From assembly GCA_965224225.1 (NCBI GenBank), contig CBDCZF010000035.1, positions 744,001 through 808,000 of the forward strand: DNA of 64,000 nt, read 5' to 3'. The notes under the pieces are model-generated. The model worked only from the letters and a program-made list of their open reading frames with translations, made no database searches and was not told the DNA's origin. This stretch comes from CAJQQK01 sp965224225 (lineage in GTDB: Bacteria; Pseudomonadota; Alphaproteobacteria; Rhizobiales; Hyphomicrobiaceae). Numbering within the stretch: position 1 is the stretch's first letter; the number at the start of each line of letters is the position of its first letter. The position numbers and the translations under genes are program-made. Below are positions 35,688 through 45,180 of this stretch, one piece after another.

Positions 35688-36665
35688 ATGCGCGCCCTTT
35701 TGTGCCGGAAACTCGGCAGCATCAACGATCTTGAAGTTGCGGAAATCGATCGGCCGAAAATGACGGCGGGCGGCGTGCGAATTGCCGTCAAAGCCTCGGG
35801 CGTCAATTTCCCGGACATCCTGATGGCCGAGGGCAAATATCAGGAAAAGCTGGCATTGCCGTTCACCCCCGGACTCGAAGTGGCCGGCGACGTCATCGAG
35901 TGCGCCGACGGTGTCAGCCACGTCAAGCCGGGTGACCGCGTGATGGCGTTCTCGCATCGCGCCGGCGGACATGCCGAAGAGATCGTGGTGCCGGGCGGCA
36001 TCGCAACACCGATCCCCGATATGATGGACTATGCCACGGCCGCGGCCTTTCCCGTCGTCTACGGCACCGGCCAACTGGCGCTCGCCCACCGTGCCAATCT
36101 CAAGGCCGGTGAAACGCTGCTGGTTCTGGGAGCAGCCGGCGGTGTCGGACTTGCCGCCGTCGAAATCGGCAAGGCGCTCGGTGCACGCGTGATCGCGGCA
36201 GCCAGCAGTGCCGACAAGCTCGAACTCGCCCGCCGGCACGGCGCCGACGAGACCGTCAACTACCGTGACGGCGACCTCAGGGATCAGGTTCGCGCACTGA
36301 CCGACGGCAAGGGCGCCGATGTGATCTACGATCCGGTCGGCGGCGATCTCTTCGACCAGTCGATCCGCTGCATCGGCTGGGAGGGCCGCCTTTTGGTGAT
36401 CGGCTTTGCCTCGGGCCGGATCCCTAGCGCACCTGCCAACCTGGTCCTGGTCAAAAACTTTTCCGTCGTCGGCGTGCTGTTCGGCGAGCAGGCCCACCGC
36501 TATCCCGATCAGATGCGCGCAATGCTTAGCGACCTGACAGTGCACTTCGAAGCGGGCCGTCTCAAGCCGCAAGTCACCAAGGCCTACCCGCTTGACGAAG
36601 CGGTCGCCGCTCTCGACGAGATCGCAAGCCGCCGCGCAACCGGCAAGCTCGTGCTGGTTCCGTAA
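35688..36665 (+). CDS. Zinc-independent NADPH:quinone oxidoreductase (MDR family)
   Basis: 325 residues. The GroES-like part has VNFPDILMAEGKYQEKLALP and GLEVAGDVIECADGV. The Rossmann part has LLVLGAAGGVGLAAVEIGKALG, and GADVIYDPVGGDLFDQSIRC follows. The catalytic zinc cysteine and lobe cysteines of alcohol dehydrogenases are absent, so it belongs to the quinone reductase/crotonyl-CoA reductase-like branch. ATG at 35688 is preferred; 35676 adds four residues. It is convergent with soeC. Confidence 0.9.
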   Translation: MRALLCRKLGSINDLEVAEIDRPKMTAGGVRIAVKASGVNFPDILMAEGKYQEKLALPFTPGLEVAGDVIECADGVSHVKPGDRVMAFSHRAGGHAEEIVVPGGIATPIPDMMDYATAAAFPVVYGTGQLALAHRANLKAGETLLVLGAAGGVGLAAVEIGKALGARVIAAASSADKLELARRHGADETVNYRDGDLRDQVRALTDGKGADVIYDPVGGDLFDQSIRCIGWEGRLLVIGFASGRIPSAPANLVLVKNFSVVGVLFGEQAHRYPDQMRAMLSDLTVHFEAGRLKPQVTKAYPLDEAVAALDEIASRRATGKLVLVP

Positions 36666-36680
36666 AAGACGCACTGCCCC

Positions 36681-37628
36681 TCAGGCAGCCTCCGCCCCAT
36701 AATACAGCGTCACCACGTGCTGTGCCTCGGCGAAGAACAGCCAGCGCTCGGCGAGCACACCGGCACCGGCTGTCAGGATCGCCACGAGCCCGAACAGCGG
36801 CGCGAAACCCGTCGGCAGGGCGAGCATGGCGACCAGGCAGAGCGCCGGCACAAGGAACAGCGCAACCGCCGCATAAAGGCGCAGCTTCTCGGCATGGCGG
36901 CGGGCGACCGCGAAGCCCATCTCCCGCATCACGAAATTCGCCTGGGTATGCGCCGGCTCGAGCGGGCGGACGGGCCCGAGGTGGGCAAGCCCGAGGGCGT
37001 CGGCCGTGGTTCGTGTCGCCTTGCGACCGTCGAGACGCGACCAGTAGGCGACCTTCAGTGCCCAGGCCGCGACGATGGCGAACAGTGCCGCCCAGGCGGC
37101 ACCAATGGGCACATGCGATATCAACGAAAGAAGGCCGCAGTAGAGAATGCCGCCCGTTGCGATCGCGAGCAACAGATAGGCCGGCAGCACCAATGCATCC
37201 TGCCAGGCACGAACGGTCGGCAGCGAGGTGTAGATCATCGCGGTGCACCAGACGGTGGCAAATGCGAAAAGTGCGGTCAGCGCCGCCCAAATGCCGATGC
37301 TCGAGTGGGTCACGCCACCGAAGATGACATCGAGCGCGAACAAGCCGGCCGGAACGTAGGTTGCGATCGCGGCCACCCCCTCGCGCGACAGCCAGGACGT
37401 CGGCCATTGCGACAACGCCCGCCAGGCCCGCTCCGGCCGGCCGAGATGCGCGGTCGACGACAACAGCCCGGCCGTGATCAGACCGAGCGCCAATCCGAAG
37501 GCCAGAAAGCGGAACCACCAGTCAGCCGGCAGGGCATCGAGCAAATAGGCAGCCCCAAGCCACATCAGGAGGCCGTAACCTGCCCCGGATGCGGTGGTGA
37601 AAAAAATGACCGAATAGGCGGGATGCAT
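36681..37628 (-). CDS. soeC: Sulfite dehydrogenase membrane anchor (DmsC-like SoeC)
   Basis: 315 residues with eight or nine hydrophobic helices, of the DmsC/NrfD-like anchor family (HPAYSVIFFTTASGAGYGLL, LISHVPIGAAWAALFAIVA, TAHLGRPERAWRALSQWPTSWLSRE). HLGRP..A is a typical DmsC segment. It anchors SoeAB to the inner membrane and passes electrons to the quinone pool. It is the last gene of soeABC, 19 bp after soeB. Confidence 0.85.
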   Translation of the reverse strand: MHPAYSVIFFTTASGAGYGLLMWLGAAYLLDALPADWWFRFLAFGLALGLITAGLLSSTAHLGRPERAWRALSQWPTSWLSREGVAAIATYVPAGLFALDVIFGGVTHSSIGIWAALTALFAFATVWCTAMIYTSLPTVRAWQDALVLPAYLLLAIATGGILYCGLLSLISHVPIGAAWAALFAIVAAWALKVAYWSRLDGRKATRTTADALGLAHLGPVRPLEPAHTQANFVMREMGFAVARRHAEKLRLYAAVALFLVPALCLVAMLALPTGFAPLFGLVAILTAGAGVLAERWLFFAEAQHVVTLYYGAEAA

Positions 37629-37647
37629 TGTAGCTCGCTCCTTGGGA

Positions 37648-38394
37648 TCAACGAGACAGTGCCTTGTCAGCCCAGGCGAAGAATTTCTCGATCACCGTGC
37701 CGTCGCCTTCTGCCGCCGCGGGGCTCTTCGGTGCCGGCAGCGTGTTGGCATCGCGGCGTTCGCGCGGCGGCAGATAGCGGTTGACGGGTTTGTAGCCGAG
37801 CTCCGGCATCAGGGCGAAACCGCCGCGCTCGGCAACAAGCTCGGAGACATCGCTTGCCGGATCGCCAAGGTCGCCGAAATGGCGCGCTCCCGTCGGACAG
37901 GCGCGCACGCAGGCGGGCAGGCGGTCTTCCGGCTCGAGCATTTCGTTGTAGATCCGGTCGACGCACAGCGTGCACTTCTTCATGACGCCGTGGGCATAGT
38001 CATATTCGCGCGCGCCATAGGGGCAGGCCCAGGAGCAGAGCTTGCAGCCGATGCAGGTCTGGGGATTGACCAGCACGATGCCGTCCTCGGCGCGCTTGTA
38101 GGAGGCACCCGTCGGGCAAACCGTGACGCAGGCCGGCGTTTCGCAATGCAGGCACGAGCGCGGGAAATGCACCGTGCGACTGGCAGCCCCCTCGCCGGCC
38201 TCATAGCCGTGCACGCGGTTGAGCCAGGCACCGTGCGGGTCGGCCCCGTATGGCTCCTGATCGGAAAGCGGCGCTGAATAGCCGCCCGTGTTCCATTCCT
38301 TGCAGCTCGTCGCACAGGCCTGACAGCCAACGCAAATATCGAGGTCGATCACGAGGCCCAGTTTCTTTTCCGCGCGATCGGGCAGGCTGGTCAT
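37648..38394 (-). CDS. soeB: Sulfite dehydrogenase iron–sulfur subunit (SoeB)
   Basis: 248 residues with four ferredoxin-type cysteine clusters: CVGCQACATSCKEWN, CLHCETPACVTVCPTGA, CIGCKLCSWACPYGARE and CTLCVDRIYNE with CVRACPTGARHFG. It transfers electrons from the molybdenum subunit to the membrane anchor. No signal peptide, consistent with a cytoplasmic location. It overlaps soeA by ATGA. Confidence 0.9.
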   Translation of the reverse strand: MTSLPDRAEKKLGLVIDLDICVGCQACATSCKEWNTGGYSAPLSDQEPYGADPHGAWLNRVHGYEAGEGAASRTVHFPRSCLHCETPACVTVCPTGASYKRAEDGIVLVNPQTCIGCKLCSWACPYGAREYDYAHGVMKKCTLCVDRIYNEMLEPEDRLPACVRACPTGARHFGDLGDPASDVSELVAERGGFALMPELGYKPVNRYLPPRERRDANTLPAPKSPAAAEGDGTVIEKFFAWADKALSR

Positions 38395-41258
38395 CGGCGT
38401 GCTCCCGGCAGGTTGCCGCCGTAGGCCAGAACATCGGGCCGCGGCGCCTCGTTCGGTCGCTCGAGCCGCTCGAACTGCGGCAGCGTCTCGGCGATTTCGC
38501 CGTCCGCGACTTTTTCGATACGGACACGCAGGTCATACCAGGCGGCCTGGCCGGTGACCGGGTCACTGTTCGAGAAGCGATAGCCACCCTCGCGCTCGGG
38601 CAGCAGTTCCGAGATCAGGTGGTTCAGCAAAAATCCCTTCGTTGCTTCGGGTGCGCCAGGATCGAGTCCCCAGCTTCCGGCCCGCTTGCCGATCGCGTTC
38701 CAGGTCCACACCGTATCGGGATTGACACCCTCCATCAGCTGCACCTGGGCGCGGACCCGACCGATAGCACTCGTGATCCAAACCCAGTCACCGCTCTCGA
38801 CACCGAGCGCGCGGCCCTTGGAGGTGTGCATATAGAGCCGATTGAGCCCGTGGATCTGGCGCAGCCAGGCGTTTTGCGAGCCCCACGAGTGATACATCGC
38901 CATCGGCCGCTGGGTGATGGCGTACATCGGGAACGCCTCTTCATCGAGCATCGTGCTCTCGAAGGGCGCGTGCCAGAAGGGCAGCGGATCGAAATACCTG
39001 GCGATCCGCTCACGATGGCTTTCAGGCGGGACGACATCACCATGCCCATCCGCCGCGAGGCGGAATTTCTGCAGTGGTTCGAGATAGAGCTGGAAGATGA
39101 TCGGATCGGGCGCGCCGATGAAGCCGACTTGCGATGCCCATTCGAGATAGGCCTTGTTGGCGTGCTTCATGTAGCGCTGGTCGGGCGCTAGTTCATGGGC
39201 ATAAAAGCAGCCGTTCTCGATGTAGCGATCGAGCTGTTCGGGGTTGACCTCGCCCTTTCCGAATTGCGTACCGTCCAGGCCACGAAAAGCGGCGAGCGGG
39301 CCGACACCCGGCGCACGCTCGTGATTGACTATGTAGTCGGCATAACCGCCCGGGTACCTCGCCTCACCATTATCGCCGACAAAGCCCGGCAGCCCGAGAC
39401 GCGCACCGAGATCGAGCACGACATCCTGGAAGGGCCGCACATCGCGATCCGGTTGGGCGACCGGCTGACGGATCGCATCGGCCGGAGCATCGGGATCGGA
39501 GATCGGCCGGTCGAGCATCGAGATGCAGTCCCACCGCTCGAGGTAGGTCGTATCCGGCAGGACCAGGTCGGCGTATGGCACCATCTCAGAGAAATAGGCA
39601 TCCGAATAGATGATCTTCGGGATCTTGTAGTCGCCTGTCGTCTCATCCTTGGCGGTCAGGTGGCGTAGGACCGCCGGCACATTCATCGACGAGTTCCAGC
39701 TCATGTTCGACATGTACATGAACAAGACGTCGACCGGATAAGGATCGCCTTTGGCCGCATTGGTAATGACCATATGCATCAGGCCGTGCGCCGCGATCGG
39801 CGCGTCCCAGGAATAGGCCTTGTCGATCCTCTGCGGCCGGCCGTCGGCATCGATCAGGAGGTCGGAGGGCTCCACCGGAAAGCCTAGCGGCGGGCCGGCC
39901 AAGGGCGTTTCGGGCTTTATCGTACCCGGCTTGCCGGCGGGTTTGAGCGGCGGCGGTGTCGGGCGCGGGAACGGCGCCTTGTAGCGAAAGCCACCCGGGC
40001 AATCGATGGTGCCGAGCAGAATCTGCAGGATGTGCAATGCGCGGCAGGTCTGAAAACCATTCGAATGGGCCGAGATGCCGCGCATGGCATGCATCGAAAC
40101 CGGGCGGCCGACCGTCTTGTCGTGCTGTCGGCCGGCCATATCGGTCCAGGGGATGTCGAGTTCGATTGCCTGTTCGAAGGCAGCTTCGGCCAACTCGGCC
40201 GCGATGCGTCGGATGGTCGATGCCGGCACGCCGGTGATCGCCTCGGCCTTCTCCGGACTGTATTCGCCACTCAGGAACCGCTCGGCCAGCAGGCGAAAGC
40301 TCGCGTGTGCCTTGCGCCCGTCCGGCAACGTCGCCTCACCGACGAGCGATGGATCGATGTCGCTTCGCGTTGCATCGACGAGGTTCCCGGTTGCCTTGTC
40401 GACGGCGAGCGGCTTGCCGTTGCTGTCGTGGGCAAACAGGCCATGGTCGGCCTCCCCCGGCGCATCGATCACCAGCCAGGCGGCATTCGTGTATCGCGCG
40501 AGACTTTCGAGATCGACCTTTTCAGTGCGCATCAATTCGTGGATCAGCGCGCCGATGAAGAGGCCGTCGGTGCCGGGCTTGATGCCGATCCACTCGTCGG
40601 CGATCGCGCCGTAGCCGGTGCGCACCGGATTGATGACCACGACCTTGGCACCGCGGCCCTTAAGTCTGCCAAGCCCGGCCTTGATCGGATTCGAGGCGTG
40701 ATCCTCGGCAACGCCGAACAGCATGAAATACTTGGTGTGCTCCCAGTCGGGTTCGCCGAACTCCCAGAACGAACCGCCGAAAGTATAAAGCCCGGCGGCC
40801 GCCATGTTGACCGAGCAGAAGCCGCCGTGGGCTGCGAAATTGGGTGTCCCGAACTGCTGCGCGAACCAGCCGGTGAGCGCCTGGCTTTGGTCACGGCCGG
40901 TGAAGAAGGCAAGCTTCTTCGGATCCGTCTTGCGCACATCGCCGAGCCAGCGACTCGCAAGCGCCAGCGCCTCGTGCCACGAGATTTCCTCGAACTCATC
41001 GGAACCGCGCGGGCCGACCCGCTTCATCGGCGCCGTCAGGCGGGCCGGCGAATAATGCTGCATGATGCCGGCCGAACCCTTGCCGCATAGGATACCCTTG
41101 TTGACGGGATGGTCGCGATTGCCCTCGATGTAGCGGACCTTACCGTCCTTCAGGTGAACCTTGATGCCGCAGCGGCAGGCGCACATGTAGCACGTCGTCG
41201 CTTTGACCGTATCGCCAACGGGTTCGTTGAGCGCCACGTGTGGCTCATCGTTGGCCAT
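38391..41258 (-). CDS. soeA: Sulfite dehydrogenase molybdopterin subunit (SoeA)
   Basis: 955 residues of the DMSO-reductase superfamily. The N-terminal [4Fe-4S] motif is CYMCACRC...CGKG. It continues with FFTGRDQSQALTGWFAQQFG, AAHGGFCSVNMAAAG (with a likely Mo-ligand Cys), GGSFWEFGEPDWE, and GVAEDHASNPIKAGL. These segments match SoeA of Ruegeria as I remember it. There is no Tat signal, in keeping with the cytoplasmic SoeABC enzyme. It oxidises sulfite to sulfate. The ATG at 41258 has GGAAAGAA upstream; the longer ORF to 41378 is unsupported. Confidence 0.88.
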   Translation of the reverse strand: MANDEPHVALNEPVGDTVKATTCYMCACRCGIKVHLKDGKVRYIEGNRDHPVNKGILCGKGSAGIMQHYSPARLTAPMKRVGPRGSDEFEEISWHEALALASRWLGDVRKTDPKKLAFFTGRDQSQALTGWFAQQFGTPNFAAHGGFCSVNMAAAGLYTFGGSFWEFGEPDWEHTKYFMLFGVAEDHASNPIKAGLGRLKGRGAKVVVINPVRTGYGAIADEWIGIKPGTDGLFIGALIHELMRTEKVDLESLARYTNAAWLVIDAPGEADHGLFAHDSNGKPLAVDKATGNLVDATRSDIDPSLVGEATLPDGRKAHASFRLLAERFLSGEYSPEKAEAITGVPASTIRRIAAELAEAAFEQAIELDIPWTDMAGRQHDKTVGRPVSMHAMRGISAHSNGFQTCRALHILQILLGTIDCPGGFRYKAPFPRPTPPPLKPAGKPGTIKPETPLAGPPLGFPVEPSDLLIDADGRPQRIDKAYSWDAPIAAHGLMHMVITNAAKGDPYPVDVLFMYMSNMSWNSSMNVPAVLRHLTAKDETTGDYKIPKIIYSDAYFSEMVPYADLVLPDTTYLERWDCISMLDRPISDPDAPADAIRQPVAQPDRDVRPFQDVVLDLGARLGLPGFVGDNGEARYPGGYADYIVNHERAPGVGPLAAFRGLDGTQFGKGEVNPEQLDRYIENGCFYAHELAPDQRYMKHANKAYLEWASQVGFIGAPDPIIFQLYLEPLQKFRLAADGHGDVVPPESHRERIARYFDPLPFWHAPFESTMLDEEAFPMYAITQRPMAMYHSWGSQNAWLRQIHGLNRLYMHTSKGRALGVESGDWVWITSAIGRVRAQVQLMEGVNPDTVWTWNAIGKRAGSWGLDPGAPEATKGFLLNHLISELLPEREGGYRFSNSDPVTGQAAWYDLRVRIEKVADGEIAETLPQFERLERPNEAPRPDVLAYGGNLPGARR

Positions 41259-41491
41259 CTTGTTCTTTCCAAGTGTATTGCGGCATCGCCAATCAGGCCC
41301 GAAGGCGATGCAATTGCTGTGAGTTGTCGTGGAATGGGGCAACGTCCGCTGCCCAAATGCGTTCGGCGAGACTGCCAAACCCGACCGGTCAACTCAAGGC
41401 CCCCGCCTTATCCGTCGCGCCTCGCGGACAACTTTGGGTGCGTCAGCGACAGCATTTCGCACCATCGTTCGGAGATTGGTGATCGGCCTAG

Positions 41492-41643
41492 CTAGATCAT
41501 TTCCGACTTACGTGGAAATGGATCTATCTGTCTTTTCTCTCACGGCTATTCGGCCTAACGGCCGGCCTCCGAGGGGCGCCGCAATGCGGCGGGTCGCCTG
41601 CGCTCCCTCGTTTCGATTCCGGCTAAACCGGAAACGTTCTAAC
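41492..41643. repeat. Intergenic repeat, family B, copy 2
   Basis: Nearly identical to 17017–17167 over the full ~150 bp, in the same orientation. It lies in the 465-bp gap between soeA and the SnoaL-like gene; the rest of that gap shows no gene. Confidence 0.88.
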
Positions 41644-41723
41644 GGTGGGTTACACGCCTTCGAGAAATCATCGGCGGTCTGCAAAGCGCGAGTCAGCCTG
41701 GCGGTGCCAGAAGCCTGCCCGCC

Positions 41724-42116
41724 TCAGCCGCTGGCGCGGGGCGGGGTTCTTACCGTGAAGGGGAGCTGGGTTGCCTGGTGATGGGTCAACTTCCAGCCGT
41801 CGTCCTCCAGGGCGAACAGGTTGCTCGCGACAACGCGGCTGGGCCCGATGCTTTCGATGCAGAAAACAGTCGCTCGCTTGCCATTGAGGATAACGCTTTC
41901 CTCGGCCGCGCTGATCATCGGAGGTACGCCAACGACCATGACATCGAACCACGATGCCATGACCTCGGTGCGACCATCGATGCGCGACCGGTTGGGATGC
42001 AGGACCGACACGGGATGCCTGCTCGACCAGAGTGCATCCATACGCGCAAAATCGCCCGACCGGAAGGCTGCATAGAACTCCTGATTGGCCTTGAGAACGT
42101 CGTGCTTGGTCTGCAT
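41724..42116 (-). CDS. SnoaL/NTF2-like domain protein
   Basis: 130 residues: a cone-shaped alpha+beta fold pattern (VLKANQEFYAAFRSGDFARM, DALWSSRHPVSVLHPNRS, IDGRTEVMASW, GKRATVFCIESIGP, GWKLTHHQATQLP). This matches the DUF4440/SnoaL-type NTF2 family often annotated as ketosteroid isomerase-like. The substrate is unknown. ATG 42116 is favoured because GGGGGAG lies about 10 bp upstream; two further ATGs lie before it. Confidence 0.82.
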   Translation of the reverse strand: MQTKHDVLKANQEFYAAFRSGDFARMDALWSSRHPVSVLHPNRSRIDGRTEVMASWFDVMVVGVPPMISAAEESVILNGKRATVFCIESIGPSRVVASNLFALEDDGWKLTHHQATQLPFTVRTPPRASG

Positions 42117-42270
42117 TGATCTCATGCTCCCCCGACGCTGCCACACCGTTCCTGCGGGAACACGTGTATTTCAGCACAGACAGGGGACCATGTATAGCGT
42201 GCCGAGCGTGCTGCCCACACCCTCGCAAAACGGGCGCCGGCGGCACGCCCGATCAGTCATTCAGCGACAG

Positions 42271-42430
42271 TTCGCTAGCTCATCGTGCCTAAAGTTGGAA
42301 CCGCTCAAGCGGTTCCAACTGGCGGCACAAAGATGCGCTACCTTGTTGACTTGATAGCGCAAAATTATCTGCGTTTTGCCGGTAGCAGCTCGTTTGAGCT
42401 GATTCCGACAAAACGCAGTTTGCGCTAGTG
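42271..42430. repeat. Palindromic repeat, family G, copy 2
   Basis: Contains a perfect palindrome at 42293–42320 (13-bp arms AGTTGGAACCGCT) and TCTGCGTTTTGCCGG facing its complement near 42415. It shares words with 34620–34690. It is part of a 689-bp gene-free stretch (42117–42805) filled with three repeat families. Confidence 0.7.
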
Positions 42431-42468
42431 TTCTGGACCTAACAGTTGATTCCCGGCCGCCCACCAAA

Positions 42469-42563
42469 CTCAGCGTCATTCCCGCGAAGGCGGGAACCCA
42501 AGCGACCATCCGCCGGCACTGAGTAAGTGGAGAATCGCTTGGGTCCCCACCTACGTGGGGATG
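42469..42563. repeat. Intergenic repeat, family E, copy 2
   Basis: GTCATTCCCGCGAAGGCGGGAA at the left and TCCCCACCTACGTGGGGATG at the right, the inverse orientation of 28508–28613, including the shared middle CATCCGCC.GCACTGAG. Confidence 0.75.
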
Positions 42564-42677
42564 ACGACTGTGCTTGAGGCTTCGGCCCTGCAGAATTTGC
42601 CCGGACATCAGCGCGCCTATGCGGGAATGACGGAGTGTAGGGCAGCGGGACGGGAACTATCCGTCAGACTCGAAACA

Positions 42678-42797
42678 CTAGCGCATCATCCGATCGGATC
42701 AAGATGCTTTATCTATTTAATTTCTAGAGCAATTTCCATCCGACCGGACGGCATCGAAATGTTCGCACCCGATTCCGTCCGGTCGGATATTGCTCTA
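42678..42797. repeat. Palindromic intergenic repeat, family A, copy 2
   Basis: Hairpin bounded by CTAGAGCAAT and ATTGCTCTAG (42724–42797), nearly identical to 6321–6395, again preceded by a GCATCATCCGATCGGAT unit and AAGATGCTTTATCT. Confidence 0.85.
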
Positions 42798-42805
42798 GTA
42801 CCCAA

Positions 42806-43018
42806 TCAGCGCCACCAGATCTCGGTCGCAACGCGCGGGATCTCGTCGATGGATACCTGCACCACGCCGATATCGTCCTGGAGATGACGGCTGAGTTGGC
42901 CAAGCGCGATGCGCCGCGTTCCGTTCGACGTTACACATTTGCCCGGAGCGGCCAGAGCCAATTGCGTTGCCCGGCGGACGGTCTCGCTGATTTCGCCTGT
43001 CAGTGCCATCTCGATCAT
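42806..43018 (-). CDS. Small hypothetical protein
   Basis: 70 residues (MIEMALTGEISETVRRATQL to EIPRVATEIWWR). No recognised family. The ATG at 43018 has a weak upstream purine run; an ATG at 43039 adds seven residues. It lies between the repeat zone and a DMT transporter gene. Reading-frame character is acceptable but support is thin. Confidence 0.4.
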   Translation of the reverse strand: MIEMALTGEISETVRRATQLALAAPGKCVTSNGTRRIALGQLSRHLQDDIGVVQVSIDEIPRVATEIWWR

Positions 43019-43230
43019 CCTGCTGGCGTTGGTTCGCAAATCACCTGAAGAGTATGTAACTGGCGGTTTTTGTGCATCGCGAAAAGAGTGATTTTTGCAT
43101 AGCCGAAATGCGCAAATGTCATTTCAAGCGGGACTGTTTTCGACATTGTGACAGCGGCTATCGCAAACGCGACACGACCTTGCGTAGCTGATAAGGTTTA
43201 CCTCCTGTCAACGAGGATCAGCACCACAAC

Positions 43231-44166
43231 ATGTCCCCACCATCGCCTGCCCCGACGCCAGCCCGGGGCCAGGGCCTGCTTGCGAATGCGACACTGCTCA
43301 TGACGCTGACCACCCTGTTCTGGGGCGGCAATGCGGTGGCGGGCAAATTCGCGCTCGGCCATATCTCGCCGCTGCTCTTGACGGCGTTGCGTTGGATCTG
43401 TGCGTCGCTGATCCTGCTGGTCATCGCCTACCCGCACCTGCGCCGTGACTGGCCGGTGATACGTACGCGCCTGCCCTATCTCTTTGCGCTCGGCGCCTTT
43501 GGCTTCACGACTTTCAACGCTCTGCTCTACACTTCGCTCAAATACACGACGGCGATCAACGTCGCGATCCTGCAGGCGGCGATGCCGATGTTCATCTTCG
43601 CGCTCAACTTCCTGGTGTTTCGCGCCCACCTGCACTGGTCACAGGCGCTCGGTTATTCGGTGACCCTGATCGGCGTCCTGCTCACGGCAACACACGGCAA
43701 CCTCGGACAGCTCGCCGACCTGGCGCTCAACCATGGCGATCTCCTGATGCTGGTCGCATCGGTCATCTATGCGGGCTATTCGGTGGCGTTGCGTGCGCGG
43801 CCGGCGATTCACTGGCTAAGCTTTCTGGCAGTGCTGGTCTTTTCAGCACTGATCGTTTCGCTTGGCTTTGCCGCTTTTGAAATCGCAACCGGCGGTGCGA
43901 TCTGGCCGACCACCGGGCAGGCCTGGCTGGTCGTCCTCTACACGACGATCTTCGCCTCGCTGCTAAGCCAGGCCTTCTATGCCCGCAGCATCGAACTAAT
44001 CGGGCCCAACCGGGCGGCACTGTTCCTCAATCTGGTGCCGATCTTCGGTTCGCTGCTCGCCGTCCTGCTGGTTGGCGAGGTGTTCCACCTGCACCATGCC
44101 CTCGCCATCGCACTTGTGATCGGTGGCATCGCAATCGCCCAGCATCTGACGCCGCAGTCACATTGA
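43231..44166 (+). CDS. EamA/DMT family transporter
   Basis: 311 residues with ten hydrophobic helices in two EamA repeats. The first repeat begins TLLMTLTTLFWGGNAVAGKF (typical WGxN), the second FLAVLVFSALIVSLGFAAF with SRSIELIGPNRAALFLNLVPIFG-type signature in pieces. It is an inner-membrane exporter or importer of small metabolites; the substrate is unknown. It leads a plus-strand group with a TauD-like dioxygenase and a PLP lyase, so a sulfur compound or amino acid is possible. Confidence 0.9.
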   Translation: MSPPSPAPTPARGQGLLANATLLMTLTTLFWGGNAVAGKFALGHISPLLLTALRWICASLILLVIAYPHLRRDWPVIRTRLPYLFALGAFGFTTFNALLYTSLKYTTAINVAILQAAMPMFIFALNFLVFRAHLHWSQALGYSVTLIGVLLTATHGNLGQLADLALNHGDLLMLVASVIYAGYSVALRARPAIHWLSFLAVLVFSALIVSLGFAAFEIATGGAIWPTTGQAWLVVLYTTIFASLLSQAFYARSIELIGPNRAALFLNLVPIFGSLLAVLLVGEVFHLHHALAIALVIGGIAIAQHLTPQSH

Positions 44167-44245
44167 CGGGCGATGCGCTTGCAGGCCGGTGGCCCGCTGG
44201 CATAGATTTTCGTTGAACGAGACGACCGCAATCAGCGAGGCAGCC

Positions 44246-45145
44246 ATGACAGCCAGCTCTCTGAACAATCCGATCGGAAGGCACGCCGCGGCCGACTGGC
44301 CCTTCACCGTGACACCGCTGCACCCGGCCTACGGCTGCGAGATCAGCGGTATTACGCTCGAACAGGCGGCAAGTGCTGAATATTTCGACAAGGTCTACGA
44401 AGCCTTCTTGAGCTATCAGCTGATCCTGTTCCGCGACGTCGACCTGCCGCCGGCCACCCAGGTCGCGCTCGCGCGGCGCTTCGGCGAGGTCCAGGTTCAC
44501 GTCATGAACCAGTACCATGGCTATGCCGATCACCCGGAGATCTACGTCCTCTCGAACATCGGCGAGGACGGTAGCCCGAACGGTCGGCATCCCGACAAGG
44601 GCACGCTCTTCTGGCACACCGACGGATCATGGCGCGCGACACCGGGGCTCGCCACTATGATGTATTCCGAACGTGTGCCGGCCGCAGGCGGACATACCGA
44701 GTTCGTCGACATGTACGGCGCCTACGAACGCCTCAGCCCGGACTGGAAATCCCGCCTCGATGGTCTCGAGGCACTGCACAACCTGGATTTCTCGCGCACC
44801 CGGCGCCACGGCGAGGAGCCGATGACGGAAGCCCAGCGCAACGAGGTGCCACCTGTACCCCACCCCGTCGTGCGCCGTCATCCGGAAACCGGTCGGCCGG
44901 CGCTTTTCCTCGGTGATCACGCCGAGACCATCGCCGGCTGGAATTATCAGGAAGGTCGCGAGCTGATCGAGACGGTGATGACCGAATTGATCCCCGACGA
45001 CCTCGTCTATTCGCACAAATGGCACCCGCGCGAATGCGCGATCTGGGACAACCGCTGCCTCCTGCATCGCGCGACGGCCTTCGACACGGCCACCGAGATC
45101 CGGCTGATGCGCCGCTGCACCACGCTCGGCCAGACACCCAACTGA
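44246..45145 (+). CDS. TauD/TfdA-family Fe(II)/2-oxoglutarate dioxygenase
   Basis: 299 residues. The metal facial triad is His and Asp in TLFWHTDGSWRATP and the distal His in WDNRCLLHRATAFD; the 2OG-binding Arg lies in EIRLMRRCT. Other family blocks are ILFRDVDLPPATQVALARRFG and VPAAGGHTEFVDMYGAYERL. The family oxidises taurine, alkylsulfonates, 2,4-D and other substrates. ATG 44246 has GAGG upstream; the ORF's first ATG (44189) is unsupported. Next to a cysteate-lyase-like gene, a sulfonate substrate releasing sulfite is plausible but not shown. Confidence 0.9.
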   Translation: MTASSLNNPIGRHAAADWPFTVTPLHPAYGCEISGITLEQAASAEYFDKVYEAFLSYQLILFRDVDLPPATQVALARRFGEVQVHVMNQYHGYADHPEIYVLSNIGEDGSPNGRHPDKGTLFWHTDGSWRATPGLATMMYSERVPAAGGHTEFVDMYGAYERLSPDWKSRLDGLEALHNLDFSRTRRHGEEPMTEAQRNEVPPVPHPVVRRHPETGRPALFLGDHAETIAGWNYQEGRELIETVMTELIPDDLVYSHKWHPRECAIWDNRCLLHRATAFDTATEIRLMRRCTTLGQTPN

Positions 45146-45180
45146 GTTCAAGCTGGCAACTCGAAAACGGAAAGTGACCC

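Noticed and set aside
38391..41258. soeA considered as a formate dehydrogenase with selenocysteine
   Set aside because: There is no in-frame UGA, the FCSVN motif, the partner subunits and the lack of a Tat signal fit SoeA better.
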